Source: Flavobacteriales bacterium
GTDB taxonomy: Bacteria; Bacteroidota; Bacteroidia; Flavobacteriales_E; Vicingaceae
DNA: 64,000 nucleotides
NCBI GenBank assembly: GCA_020635825.1
Contig: JACJZA010000009.1
Span: 156,746 to 220,745, forward strand
Direction: 5' to 3'
Below the pieces are notes generated by a model. It was not told where the DNA came from. It did no database searches and saw only the letters and a list, made by a program, of their open reading frames with translations. The position numbers and the translations under genes were made by a program. Each line of letters opens with the position of its first letter. The first letter of the stretch is position 1. Below are positions 38,701 to 46,617 of this stretch, piece after piece.

Positions 38701-38748
38701 TTATATACTATAAAACCGTTTGAGATGGTGCGTAAATTAGATTTTTAA
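35722..38748 (+). CDS. M1-family metallopeptidase (large, membrane-associated or secreted)
   Basis: 1008 residues. The signal peptide ends near residue 22. The M1 catalytic domain carries SAGGGMEYPNITV (GxMEN-type exopeptidase motif) and HEVGHNWFYG near residue 371, with the third zinc ligand in WMDEGLNSFNEN. The C-terminal 400 residues are beta-rich and resemble an outer-membrane barrel (repeated amphipathic strands, LDLRFFVGRFLYNDDASSRF, IRFTLNLYTIKPFEM), a layout seen in large Bacteroidetes M1 proteins. The start is TTG at 35722 (MRLFKF); the ATG at 35709 is out of frame. Twelve bases after udk. Confidence 0.9.
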   Translation: MRLFKFYTTSLLFTINLSLFSQSEKPYFQQQVNYQIDVQLNDITHELNATETIEYINNSPDRIEYIYFHLWPNAYKKYNTAIGKQKLEDGDTRFYHATDDELGYIDQLDFKTNGEKLEWEFDINNEDICRVFLLEPLLPGESVKISTPFHVKIPKGIFSRLGHMGQSYQITQWYPKPAVYDKDGWHQMPYLDQGEFYSEFGTFDVKITLPKNYVLGATGDLVDGEKELEWLNQKAVETSKIESFDLYDLDFPESNDTLKTLHFHQEKVHDFAWFADKRYHVLKGEVELPSSKRKVTTWAMFTNNEANLWKNSIQYLNDATYYYSLWNGDYPYNHVTAVDGALSAGGGMEYPNITVIGESGNDFGLETVIMHEVGHNWFYGILGSNERDHPWMDEGLNSFNENRYIETKHPNAKLIPIDSSANGLLRFFDLSQYPHKCQYEMAYLINARRNQDQAIEEKSSRYTSLNYGGIVYSKTAIAFDYLMAYLGEETFDRCMQRYFEEWKFKHPQPDDLKKIFEDESGKDLDWFFKDVIKTTKKIDYKITGLKKDSTLLLKVKNNGKINGPFSISGIKDDSIVKTQWYEPIDKKSLVPFPEGNYDKYRIDAQLDIPEISRKNNTLKTKGLFKTMEPLRIQFAGSIENPIKTQLFFTPIGGWNTNDQFMLGTAFYNSTIPVKKFEYVLAPMYAFGSQNINGYANTFYHIMPNAFFQDIAIGVKTASFSYLTFNKPNSSSEQALEYYKFVPQINIEFKKRRARQFTSTYLSLQNVNIFEEHANYFRTNDGKVDYTINIEDYYVNNITLGITSKHPINPFKVTGNVQQSKDFVKINLEANYRFAYKKQGTGLDLRFFVGRFLYNDDASSRFNYNFSGNSDYMYEHILLARNTTEGFLNQQAMLTDGAFKNYTTIPSANKWMNAINIKSNLPLKFLGVYADFGISGYTARDFKGNEVDEVSDATFAFGGTLIIIPNIFEVYFPIYMSSDLNQLKYGEKIRFTLNLYTIKPFEMVRKLDF

Positions 38749-38763
38749 GCTAATTTATTTTTT

Positions 38764-38771
38764 TATCTTCG
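38764..38771 (+). promoter_or_regulatory. -7 promoter element immediately before lpxH
   Basis: TATCTTCG, a common variant of TAnnTTTG, ends five bases before the lpxH ATG at 38777. If used, the transcript would be leaderless or nearly so. The -33 is poor. Confidence 0.4.
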
Positions 38772-38776
38772 CAGAA

Positions 38777-39526
38777 ATGACACCCAACAAAAAAATATAC
38801 TTCGCTTCCGATTTTCATCTAGGGGCACCTGATTATGATATTAGCTTAAAAAGGGAAAAACTAATTGTAAAATGGTTGGATGATATCAAGCATGATGCTG
38901 AAGAAATATTTTTGGTTGGTGATTTGTTTGATTTTTGGTTTGAATACAAACATGCTATCCCAAAAGGTTTTGTAAGACTACAAGGTAAAATAGCAGAGCT
39001 TACCGATAGCGGAATTCCTATTCATGTTTTTACCGGAAATCACGATATGTGGATTTTTGACTACATCCCAAAAGAGTTAGGTGTAAAACTATATCGAGGA
39101 AATATTACCAGAGAATTTAATGGTAAAAAATTCTTAATTGGACACGGTGATGGATTGGGTCCGGGAGACCATGGCTATAAATTCATCAAAAAAGTTTTTG
39201 CCAATAAATTATGCCAATGGCTTTTTGAGCGTATTCATCCTAATTTAGGAATTGGAATTGCAAACTACTGGAGTCGTAAGAGTCGAAAAGTAAATGCAGG
39301 ATATGATGAAAAATTTCTAGGTGAAGAAAATGAATGGTTGGCTATTTATTGTAAAGAATATTTACAAAAAGAACACATCGATTATTTTGTTTTTGGTCAC
39401 CGCCATTTACCATTGGAAATAAAATTAAATGAAACCTCTACTTACATTAATTTAGGTGAATGGATTAACTACAACTCTTATGCTGTATTTGATGGAGAAA
39501 AGTTAGAATTGAAAAACTATAATTAA
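38777..39526 (+). CDS. lpxH: UDP-2,3-diacylglucosamine diphosphatase
   Basis: 249 residues. Calcineurin-like phosphoesterase motifs in order: ASDFHLG (D-x-H) near 11-16, VGDLFDFWFE (GDxxD), FTGNHDMW (GNHD), LIGHGDGLG and VFGHRHLPLE (GHxH). This is the LpxH rather than LpxI or LpxG type. It removes UMP from UDP-diacylglucosamine to make lipid X in the lipid A pathway, at the inner face of the inner membrane. Together with lpxK at 31750 it shows that a lipid A outer membrane is made. Confidence 0.94.
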   Translation: MTPNKKIYFASDFHLGAPDYDISLKREKLIVKWLDDIKHDAEEIFLVGDLFDFWFEYKHAIPKGFVRLQGKIAELTDSGIPIHVFTGNHDMWIFDYIPKELGVKLYRGNITREFNGKKFLIGHGDGLGPGDHGYKFIKKVFANKLCQWLFERIHPNLGIGIANYWSRKSRKVNAGYDEKFLGEENEWLAIYCKEYLQKEHIDYFVFGHRHLPLEIKLNETSTYINLGEWINYNSYAVFDGEKLELKNYN

Positions 39527-39540
39527 ATAAGGATTTCTTA

Positions 39541-40653
39541 ATGAATAAAATTCATTTTCATTCATTTGATGCACTCAGGTTTTTTGCTTTTCTCAAAGTC
39601 TATTTACTACATATTCCATTACAAGGTAACTTCCAAATATTTTCGTTTCTTAAAAGTGGGGGTGGTATTGGGGTTTCTTTCTTTTTTGTTTTAAGTGGGT
39701 TTCTTATTACTTACATATTAACCGTTGAAAAAATAAATAAACAGCAAATTGATTTAAAAAAGTTTTTTATTAGAAGAAGCATAAGAATTTGGCCTCTGTA
39801 TTTTCTAATTCTGTTTATTGTGTATTTATTACCTTACGAATTTAAACAAACTTATGGTTTGCATCTGATAAGTCATGGTTATGAATTAGATTGGCGTTAC
39901 TCATTTTCTTTCCTAGAAAACTACAAAATGCTTATTGTAGATTCACCTCCTAAAACTACTCCTTTATCTGTTTTTTGGTCTCTTTGTATTGAGGAACATT
40001 TCTATCTTTTATGGATGTTTTGTTTATTCATTATTCCTATTAAGCACTTTGTTAAATTTTTCATTATTGCTTTTATTATTTCATGGATAAGTCGCTACTT
40101 TGAACCATTTATTTTTAATAATCAAACTATAGAAACTTCTGATTTATTTACTAACTTAGATTACTTTGCGAGTGGTGCAATTTTAGGGTTTTTAATTGCC
40201 AAGGACTACCATAAAGTAGCTCAATTTATTCAAAAAATAAATCTCTGGATTAAAACAATGATACTGATTTTAATTTTGCTAATAGTAATTTTTCAAAATC
40301 AAATACTACCCTACCAAGTGGGAACAACTTTTTTTATTTTTAGGTCATCTGTAGTTGGTATAATGTTCACTATTTTAATTGCATTATTTATACCTAGAGA
40401 TTCAAATATTAAGCTTAAAAGTAAAATTTTAAACTATTTAGGTAAAATTAGTTACGGTTTATACATTTACCATATTGTATTTATACATATAACTTATGTC
40501 TATTTTAAAACTCATAATATAGTAATTGATAACTGGCAAAACTTATCCGCTTTTATTATTGTTACATTAGGTGGAAGTATTGTTATTTCAATACTATCAT
40601 ATACATTTTATGAAAAGAAGTTTTTAACACTTAGAAATAGAATTACATACTGA
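39541..40653 (+). CDS. Acyltransferase family 3 membrane protein
   Basis: 370 residues with about ten membrane helices. The N-terminus FHSFDALRFFAFLKVYLLH contains the R/H residues shared by OatA-like acyltransferases, followed by FFVLSGFLITYILT, FFIRRSIRIWPLYFLI (RR-x-RIxP-like) and VFWSLCIEEHFYLLWMF (WSLxIEExFYL, typical). These enzymes transfer acetyl or other acyl groups to extracytoplasmic sugars of polysaccharide, peptidoglycan or LPS. The substrate is open. It is 14 bases behind lpxH, so probably co-transcribed and acting on the envelope. Confidence 0.88.
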   Translation: MNKIHFHSFDALRFFAFLKVYLLHIPLQGNFQIFSFLKSGGGIGVSFFFVLSGFLITYILTVEKINKQQIDLKKFFIRRSIRIWPLYFLILFIVYLLPYEFKQTYGLHLISHGYELDWRYSFSFLENYKMLIVDSPPKTTPLSVFWSLCIEEHFYLLWMFCLFIIPIKHFVKFFIIAFIISWISRYFEPFIFNNQTIETSDLFTNLDYFASGAILGFLIAKDYHKVAQFIQKINLWIKTMILILILLIVIFQNQILPYQVGTTFFIFRSSVVGIMFTILIALFIPRDSNIKLKSKILNYLGKISYGLYIYHIVFIHITYVYFKTHNIVIDNWQNLSAFIIVTLGGSIVISILSYTFYEKKFLTLRNRITY

Positions 40654-40676
40654 TAAAATTTATAATATATATAGCA

Positions 40677-42941
40677 TTACTTCAAAAAAGTATACCTTAC
40701 TCCAATAAAACCTCTTATTCCTTGATTGGAAGCATATACATAAGTTGGGTCGAAAGTATAGCCTTTGGGATTGTTAATTGGGTCATTTACATTTTTATCA
40801 AAAGGATCTTCAGGTCTTAAAATGGAGTATGCTGGTGGTGTAAAGTTTAATAAATTCTTAATACCCCCATATACTTCCCAACCTTTTTTAAATGTTTTCG
40901 TTACTTGTATGTTTTGAACACTGTACCAATTAGAATATTCGGGTCTAAAATCATTTTCTACCAGTGGCAATTTCATAGGGCCATATAAATTACCGCTATA
41001 ATCTACTTTAATGTTTTGTTTTTGAAAATGGTAAGTCGCCGAATAAGTCCCAGAGACTTTCTCTGTAAGCAATTGTTCTTGTCTTTCTATAATTCCCGAC
41101 TCATTTTCTTCCATTAAATACACATCTAAAAATGTTGCTCCTATTTTTACATTTAAAGGAACTGAAAAATTAAATGCCATATTAAAACTCCCTCCTCTCG
41201 AAACAGCATAACCTTTTAAGTTTTCATAAATAATTTGATTTGAATTCGTTTCATAGTCAGGAGCAATTTTGTTAGTGAAATAAGTATAAAACAAAGCTCC
41301 ATCAAAATTGATAAAACCAAAAGAAGTGTTGATGAATTTCTGATAATTCAAATTTACATTATAACTCTGTTCAGGGTTTAATTTTTCAGCTACAATAACA
41401 TCTCTAGCACCTGTTGTTGCAGCATGGTCTTCAGTAAATAAGTTGACCACTCTATACCCTGTTCCAAAACTCAAACGAATAATATTATTGTCATTGGGCG
41501 ACCATTTATAATTGGTTCTTGGAGTAAAAATGTGTCCGTGTCGAGTATCATTATCATACCTTAAACCTAACAACAATTTGTTTTTTTCATTGATGCTCAT
41601 CTCATCCTGGATAAAAATTCCGGGAAGTATATATTCTTCAGCTTTATTTTTGGGAAATATACTATCTAATGATTGTGTAGCAGGTGTGTTATCATCATAA
41701 TAGTTGTATCTCAATGCAGTTCCCAGTAATAAATTATGAACATCAAATAAAGTTTTATCCCAAAACAACTGCCCAAACATAATATTCTGTTGAGCTATAT
41801 AACTTGTATTTCCATATCTCGAATCCTGATGATGATTGGAATATGAAAAAGAAGTCATTATTTTTTCTTTTACAGGAAGTTGATATTTTCCAATTACTTC
41901 ATACCTATTGGTATAAATAGATTCACCATATATACTATCACCACCTCTGTATTCAGGTGTCCATTGCATTTCTCCCCCCCACCTATCTTCATAAATATAA
42001 CGCAATGCAATAGATGCTTGTCTGTTTTCATTTCGTTGCAAACTCCATTTATTAAAAACTGAAACTCGGTCTTGTAAAGTTGCATCGGTAAAATTATCTC
42101 CATTATTATCAATTGGAATTGAATAATTGAAGTAGTTTATTCCCAGCATTGACGACAACTTTTGAGTAGGTTTAAACTTTGCAGATACGTCTGAATTTAT
42201 TTCGCCCCAAGAAGTACCAAATACATCGAACGAAAAATTTGGTGCTTTCTCAGGTGTTTTAGTAATAACATTAATTAACCCTCCAACCGCTTCAGAGCCA
42301 AACAATGTAGAAGCTGGTCCTTTAACCACTTCCATTTGTTCTATCATGCTATTTGGAATACCATTTAACCCATAAACCGATGCCAAGCCACCAATTACAG
42401 GCATTCCGTCTATTGTAACCATCGTATAAGGACCTTCCATTCCATTGATGTGTACATCACCTGTATTACAAACACTGCAATTAATTTGAGGTCGAACACC
42501 ATTTACTATTTGTAATGATTCAAATAAAGCAGGAGTAGGATTTTTTCTAAAATAAGTAGGGGTATAAACTTCAATAGGTACAGCCGATTCTAATATGGAA
42601 ACCTCTTTTAAAGTACCGGTAATAACTACTTCGTTTAATTGTTCAGTAGAAGATTCCATTGTTATTTCGAAACTTAAATCTTTATCTTTTATCTCAATCG
42701 ATTTTTTAAAATTTTTAAATCCTATTGCACTAACTTGTAACACATAATTCCCTGATTTTATACCAGATAAACTAAAACTTCCCTTTTCGTTGGTAGATGA
42801 TCCTATAGTTGTTCCTTGCAAACCTACATTGGCAAATTCAACCGGTTTGTTATTACAACTTATCACTCCCGATACTTTATAAGTTTGAGCATTGACAACA
42901 CCCCACAATAGAAACAACAATAAAATTGATATAAATCTCAC
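40677..42941 (-). CDS. TonB-dependent receptor, probably for a metal or metal complex
   Basis: 754 residues. Signal peptide, carboxypeptidase-regulatory-like domain (about 22-105; GTTIGSSTNEKGSFSLSGIK), plug with CSVCNTGDVHINGMEGPYTM at about 157-176 (a CxxC and CNTGD loop), MVTIDGMPVIGGLASVYGLN, PASTLFGSEAVGGLINVITK and a barrel ending RGFIGVRYTFLK. It is divergent from the DtxR/MntR-like repressor and ZIP transporter genes, and its promoter overlaps a palindromic operator, so it is likely induced when a divalent metal is scarce. Which metal (Fe, Mn or Zn) cannot be said. Confidence 0.9.
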   Translation of the reverse strand: MRFISILLLFLLWGVVNAQTYKVSGVISCNNKPVEFANVGLQGTTIGSSTNEKGSFSLSGIKSGNYVLQVSAIGFKNFKKSIEIKDKDLSFEITMESSTEQLNEVVITGTLKEVSILESAVPIEVYTPTYFRKNPTPALFESLQIVNGVRPQINCSVCNTGDVHINGMEGPYTMVTIDGMPVIGGLASVYGLNGIPNSMIEQMEVVKGPASTLFGSEAVGGLINVITKTPEKAPNFSFDVFGTSWGEINSDVSAKFKPTQKLSSMLGINYFNYSIPIDNNGDNFTDATLQDRVSVFNKWSLQRNENRQASIALRYIYEDRWGGEMQWTPEYRGGDSIYGESIYTNRYEVIGKYQLPVKEKIMTSFSYSNHHQDSRYGNTSYIAQQNIMFGQLFWDKTLFDVHNLLLGTALRYNYYDDNTPATQSLDSIFPKNKAEEYILPGIFIQDEMSINEKNKLLLGLRYDNDTRHGHIFTPRTNYKWSPNDNNIIRLSFGTGYRVVNLFTEDHAATTGARDVIVAEKLNPEQSYNVNLNYQKFINTSFGFINFDGALFYTYFTNKIAPDYETNSNQIIYENLKGYAVSRGGSFNMAFNFSVPLNVKIGATFLDVYLMEENESGIIERQEQLLTEKVSGTYSATYHFQKQNIKVDYSGNLYGPMKLPLVENDFRPEYSNWYSVQNIQVTKTFKKGWEVYGGIKNLLNFTPPAYSILRPEDPFDKNVNDPINNPKGYTFDPTYVYASNQGIRGFIGVRYTFLK

Positions 42942-42960
42942 AACTTGGTTTATTTTTTTA

Positions 42961-42991
42961 CAAATCTAATAATATTTTTAGACTTATCTAA
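42961..42991 (-). promoter_or_regulatory. Promoter of the TonB receptor gene
   Basis: On the minus strand TTAG (42991-42988), exactly 19 bases, then TAGATTTG (42968-42961), a good TAnnTTTG -7. The -33 half overlaps the palindrome at 42977-42992. Confidence 0.6.
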
Positions 42992-42992
42992 A
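42977..42992. promoter_or_regulatory. Palindromic operator, probable DtxR/MntR-type box
   Basis: TTTAGACTTATCTAAA: perfect six-base arms TTTAGA and TCTAAA around CTTA. It lies inside the TonB receptor promoter, overlapping its -33, and about ten bases upstream of the -33 of the divergent DtxR-family gene. Position and symmetry suit the gene product of 43045. Confidence 0.65.
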
Positions 42993-43000
42993 TTTATTTT

Positions 43001-43031
43001 TTTACACACATAATTATTATGAATATATTTG
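43001..43031 (+). promoter_or_regulatory. Promoter of the DtxR-family regulator
   Basis: TTTA at 43001-43004, 19 bases, TATATTTG at 43024-43031 (matches TAnnTTTG). The ATG is 14 bases later, so the leader is very short. Confidence 0.65.
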
Positions 43032-43044
43032 CAAAAAAATTATC

Positions 43045-43704
43045 ATGAATTCTTTTACAGAAGAAAATTATTTAAAAGCCATTTTTAAACTTTCTAAGCA
43101 TAAGGAAGAAGTTTCTACTAATGCTGTGGCTGATGAATTAAATACCAAAGCTTCTTCGGTAACTGACATGATAAAAAAATTAGCTGATAAAAAACTAGTG
43201 AATTATGCACCTTACAAAGGTGTTAACCTCACGGATGCAGGTAGAAAAATTGCAGTTTCTGTTATTAGAAAACATAGGCTTTGGGAAGTTTTTCTGGTAG
43301 ATAAACTCAAATTTAAATGGGATGAAGTGCATGATTTAGCAGAAGAGTTAGAACACATTAATTCAGAAGAATTAACTGAACGACTCGAAGAGTTTTTAGA
43401 ATTTCCAAAGTACGACCCCCATGGAGACCCGATACCCGACAAGAATGGTAACATTGATAGACACAAAGAACAAACACTTGCCGATTTAAGTATAAATGAA
43501 ACAGGAATTATTGTCGGTGTTAAAGACCACTCCAAAAGCTACCTCAATTATTTGGATAATGTTGGATTGGTGTTAGGTGCAGAAGTTCAAATTTTAGGAG
43601 TGGTAGAATTTGATAATTCAATGTCTATTTCAATCAATAAACAAGGAAAAACAATCATCTCCAATCAAGCAAGCAAAAATTTATATATTAAAAAACCTAA
43701 CTAA
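43045..43704 (+). CDS. DtxR/MntR-family metal-dependent transcriptional repressor
   Basis: 219 residues. N-terminal winged helix (about 1-65; NYLKAIFKLSKHKEEVSTNA, VADELNTKASSVTDMIKKLA), dimerisation and metal-binding domain (about 66-140; LWEVFLVDKLKFKWDEVHDL, AEELEHINSEELTERLEEFL, PKYDPHGDPIPD) and C-terminal SH3-like/FeoA domain (about 150-219). The dimer binds DNA when loaded with Fe(II) or Mn(II). It is coupled by TAATG to a ZIP transporter and divergent from a TonB receptor; the palindrome between is its likely target. Confidence 0.93.
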   Translation: MNSFTEENYLKAIFKLSKHKEEVSTNAVADELNTKASSVTDMIKKLADKKLVNYAPYKGVNLTDAGRKIAVSVIRKHRLWEVFLVDKLKFKWDEVHDLAEELEHINSEELTERLEEFLEFPKYDPHGDPIPDKNGNIDRHKEQTLADLSINETGIIVGVKDHSKSYLNYLDNVGLVLGAEVQILGVVEFDNSMSISINKQGKTIISNQASKNLYIKKPN

Positions 43705-44531
43705 TGGTCAACGATTTTTTAACTTATTTCTATGCTATAGAAAGCCCAGTTATTCAAGCATTATATGCTACATTATTTACTTGGGGACTAACTGCTTTAG
43801 GTGCTGCTTTTGTGTTCTTTTTTAAGACAATGAACCGAGCAGTTTTTGATGGGATGCTAGGTTTTACTGGCGGTGTAATGGTAGCAGCCAGTTTTTGGTC
43901 TTTATTAAGCCCTGCTATCGACATGTCCGCAGGAGAAGGATTTATAAAAGTTATGCCATCTGCTATCGGATTTTTAGGTGGAGCTCTATTTCTATTTGGC
44001 TTAGATAAAGTAATGCCTCACTTACACATTAACTTTAAAAGAGACGAAGCTGAAGGAGTAAAAACTGAATGGCATCGTTCAACTCTTTTAGTGTTGGCAA
44101 TTACACTTCATAACATTCCTGAAGGATTGGCAGTTGGAGTATTATTTGGTGGTGTTGCACAAGGACTGGAAGGAGCTACCATTGGAGGAGCTGTTGCCTT
44201 AGCAATTGGTATAGGAATTCAAAATTTTCCGGAAGGAATTGCCGTTTCTATGCCTTTGAGAAGACAAGGATTATCTAGATTAAAAAGTTTCAATTACGGA
44301 CAACTTTCTGCAGCAGTAGAACCAATTGCAGCGATGCTTGGTGCATGGGCTGTAATGACCTTTGAGCCTATACTACCTTATGCATTAGCTTTTGCTGCCG
44401 GTGCAATGATTTATGTAGTAGTTGAAGAAGTAATACCAGAAACTCAAAGGGATAAATTTACTGATGTTGCTGTTTTAGGATTTATAGCCGGATTTATTGT
44501 AATGATGTCCTTAGATGTAGCTCTTGGTTAA
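43704..44531 (+). CDS. ZIP-family divalent metal transporter
   Basis: 275 residues, eight membrane helices. The two metal-binding helices are LHNIPEGLAVGVLFGG and IQNFPEGIAVSMPL (the HN..PEG and NxxEG motifs of the GufA/ZupT class). The cytoplasmic loop at about 95-118 contains DKVMPHLHINFKRDEAEG. It moves Zn, Mn or Fe across the inner membrane. Its ATG shares bases with the regulator stop (TAATG), so the two are co-translated. Confidence 0.93.
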   Translation: MVNDFLTYFYAIESPVIQALYATLFTWGLTALGAAFVFFFKTMNRAVFDGMLGFTGGVMVAASFWSLLSPAIDMSAGEGFIKVMPSAIGFLGGALFLFGLDKVMPHLHINFKRDEAEGVKTEWHRSTLLVLAITLHNIPEGLAVGVLFGGVAQGLEGATIGGAVALAIGIGIQNFPEGIAVSMPLRRQGLSRLKSFNYGQLSAAVEPIAAMLGAWAVMTFEPILPYALAFAAGAMIYVVVEEVIPETQRDKFTDVAVLGFIAGFIVMMSLDVALG

Positions 44532-44562
44532 TCATTTCATTCTTAATTCTTAATTTAGTGAC

Positions 44563-45012
44563 GTGAGTTCAAAGATAAATATCAAGAATAAACGAGCCTC
44601 TTTTGAGTATGAGTTTTTAGAGACTTTTACTGCTGGAATTGTTTTAACCGGAACAGAAATTAAAAGCATAAGAGCAGGAAAAGCAAGTATCATAGAAGGC
44701 TATTGTTTTATTAAAGATGGTGAATTGTTTATTAAAAACATGTACATTGCTGAATACGAACAAGGAACTTACAACAATCACAATCCTAAACGTGACCGAA
44801 AATTACTACTCAATCGCCATGAAATTGATAAACTCGAGAAGAAAAAGAAGGATGTTGGATTAACCATTATTCCTCTTAAATTATTTTTAAGTAAAAATGG
44901 TTTTGCTAAACTAGATATTGCTTTAGCCAAAGGAAAAAAACTACACGACAAACGTGAAGACTTAAAAGCCAAAGATGATAAAAGAGCTATGGATAGAGCT
45001 ATGAAACATTAA
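44563..45012 (+). CDS. smpB: SsrA-binding protein SmpB
   Basis: 149 residues, normal length. INIKNKRASFEYEFLETFTA, GIVLTGTEIKSIRAGKASI, FIKDGELFIKNMYIAEYEQG, NPKRDRKLLLNRHEIDKL and the basic C-terminal KGKKLHDKREDLKAKDDKR are all diagnostic. It brings tmRNA to stalled ribosomes. The start is GTG at 44563; no ATG is available before the conserved start. The tmRNA gene ssrA itself is not in the window. Confidence 0.96.
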   Translation: MSSKINIKNKRASFEYEFLETFTAGIVLTGTEIKSIRAGKASIIEGYCFIKDGELFIKNMYIAEYEQGTYNNHNPKRDRKLLLNRHEIDKLEKKKKDVGLTIIPLKLFLSKNGFAKLDIALAKGKKLHDKREDLKAKDDKRAMDRAMKH

Positions 45013-45018
45013 TTTGAT

Positions 45019-46584
45019 TTGACACTTAAAAAAAACTACATATTATTTCCTTTTTTATTGTTTCATCTTTGTGCTTTTGCTCAACTTGGAGGAGTTAATC
45101 GTGATGAAGTAATTAACGAAGACAATGTATTTTTAGACGGAGTAATCTCTGAATATTACTCAGGAGATAATTTAAGTGGAGTTAAAATTTCAGCAATTTC
45201 CGATGGTAAAACTGTAGCCTCAGGAACATCTGATGAAAATGGAAAATACCAAATGGTTCTGCAATACGATAAAACCTATACTATTTCCTATTCAAAATCT
45301 GGATTTATTGCTAAAAGTATTACTATCGATACGCATGGTGTACCTGATATGGAACGCCAAAAAGTACCCGATGTAAGTGCTGAAATTACACTCATACAAC
45401 CCAACGAATGTATTAAAGCTGAAATGCTTGATAAACCTATCGGTATTGCTAAATATTTTCCAGAAAAAAACAGAATAGATTGGGATATGGTTACTTCTAT
45501 GCCCCAATTAGCCGCTTTAAATGAAATGCTAGATAACTGTGCCGAAGAATTGGAAAAAAAAGATAAAGAATATGAAGAAGCAATGAAAGAGGCTGACAAG
45601 CTATTTGCAAAGCAAAATTGGGAAGAGGCAAAAGCAGGTTATCAAAAAGCGTTAACTATTTTCCCAAAAGAGGCTGAACCAAAAAATAGACTTCAACTAA
45701 TAGAAACAGAATTAGCGAAAAAAGCTGAAATAGAAAAACAAAAAGCCGAAGAACAAGCAAGAGCAGAAGCTGAAGCTAAAGCCAAAGCAGAGGCCGAAGT
45801 AGCAGCTAAAAAAGTAGAAGAAGAGCGTTTGGCAAAAGAAAAAGCTGAACAGGAAGCAATAGTGAGAGCCGAAGCCGAAGCCAAAGAAAAAGCTAAAGCC
45901 GAAGCAGCTGCTAAAAAAGCGGAAGAAGAACGTATAGCCAAAGAAAAAGCTGAAAGAGAAGCCATTGCAAAAGCAGAAGCTGAAAAGAAAGCCAAAGAAG
46001 AAGCATTATCAAAAGCTGAAGAAGAAAAACTTGCCAAAGAACAAGCCAAAAAAGAGGAAGAAGAGCGCTTAGCAAAAGAGAAAGCTGAAAAGGAAGCTTT
46101 GGCTCAACAAGAAGCAGAAGCTAAGGAAAATGCAAAAGCAGAAGCTGAGGCTAAAAAGTTAGCGGAAGAACAAGCAAAAAAAGAAGAACAAGAAGCGCTT
46201 ACTAAAGCAAAAGAAGAGGAAAAAGCTAAGTTATTGGCTCAACAACAAGCTAAACAAAGCGCCGAAGAAGAAGCAAAAGCTTTAAAAGAACAAGAAGCTG
46301 CTAAAAAACGTGAAGAAGAAGAAAGAATAGCTAAAGAAAAAGCAGCTGAATTAGTAAAACAAGCCGAAGAAGAAAGACAAGAAAATAAAATTAAACTATT
46401 AGAAGAAAACGAAGTTGTGAAAACTTATGTGGCTGAGCAAGAAGAAGAAAACAAGCCAGGAAAAGCAAAAGGCAAACCATCTATAACGATAAAAGGTAGC
46501 AACAAAGGAAGACACCTTTATGTGAAACCCAACAAGTATCGCTACGGTCACGGACCTAACTTTAAAAAGAAGATTATTTTTTAA
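45019..46584 (+). CDS. Secreted/periplasmic protein with Ig-like domain and long Lys/Glu/Ala coiled coil (TolA-like)
   Basis: 521 residues. The signal peptide ends near 21 (LFHLCAFAQLGG). A carboxypeptidase-regulatory-like domain (about 30-115; LDGVISEYYSGDNLSGVKIS, GKYQMVLQYDKTYTISYSKS) is followed by a TPR-like hairpin (KLFAKQNWEEAKAGYQKALT, about 195-225). Residues about 230-480 are a continuous charged helix of A/K/E/Q repeats such as KAEAEAKEKAKAEAAAKKAE. The tail is basic (RHLYVKPNKYRYGHGPNFKK). The layout suggests a spacer across the periplasm, but the helix type also arises by chance repeat expansion. TTG start at 45019, six bases after smpB. Confidence 0.75.
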   Translation: MTLKKNYILFPFLLFHLCAFAQLGGVNRDEVINEDNVFLDGVISEYYSGDNLSGVKISAISDGKTVASGTSDENGKYQMVLQYDKTYTISYSKSGFIAKSITIDTHGVPDMERQKVPDVSAEITLIQPNECIKAEMLDKPIGIAKYFPEKNRIDWDMVTSMPQLAALNEMLDNCAEELEKKDKEYEEAMKEADKLFAKQNWEEAKAGYQKALTIFPKEAEPKNRLQLIETELAKKAEIEKQKAEEQARAEAEAKAKAEAEVAAKKVEEERLAKEKAEQEAIVRAEAEAKEKAKAEAAAKKAEEERIAKEKAEREAIAKAEAEKKAKEEALSKAEEEKLAKEQAKKEEEERLAKEKAEKEALAQQEAEAKENAKAEAEAKKLAEEQAKKEEQEALTKAKEEEKAKLLAQQQAKQSAEEEAKALKEQEAAKKREEEERIAKEKAAELVKQAEEERQENKIKLLEENEVVKTYVAEQEEENKPGKAKGKPSITIKGSNKGRHLYVKPNKYRYGHGPNFKKKIIF

Positions 46585-46617
46585 TATTTTCTTATTTTTA
46601 TTAAAAAATTAACTCCT

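Noticed and set aside
45693..46049. Antisense open frame of 118 codons, Ala/Ser-rich
   Set aside because: It is the mirror of the Lys/Glu/Ala repeat in the real gene; composition alone keeps the frame open.
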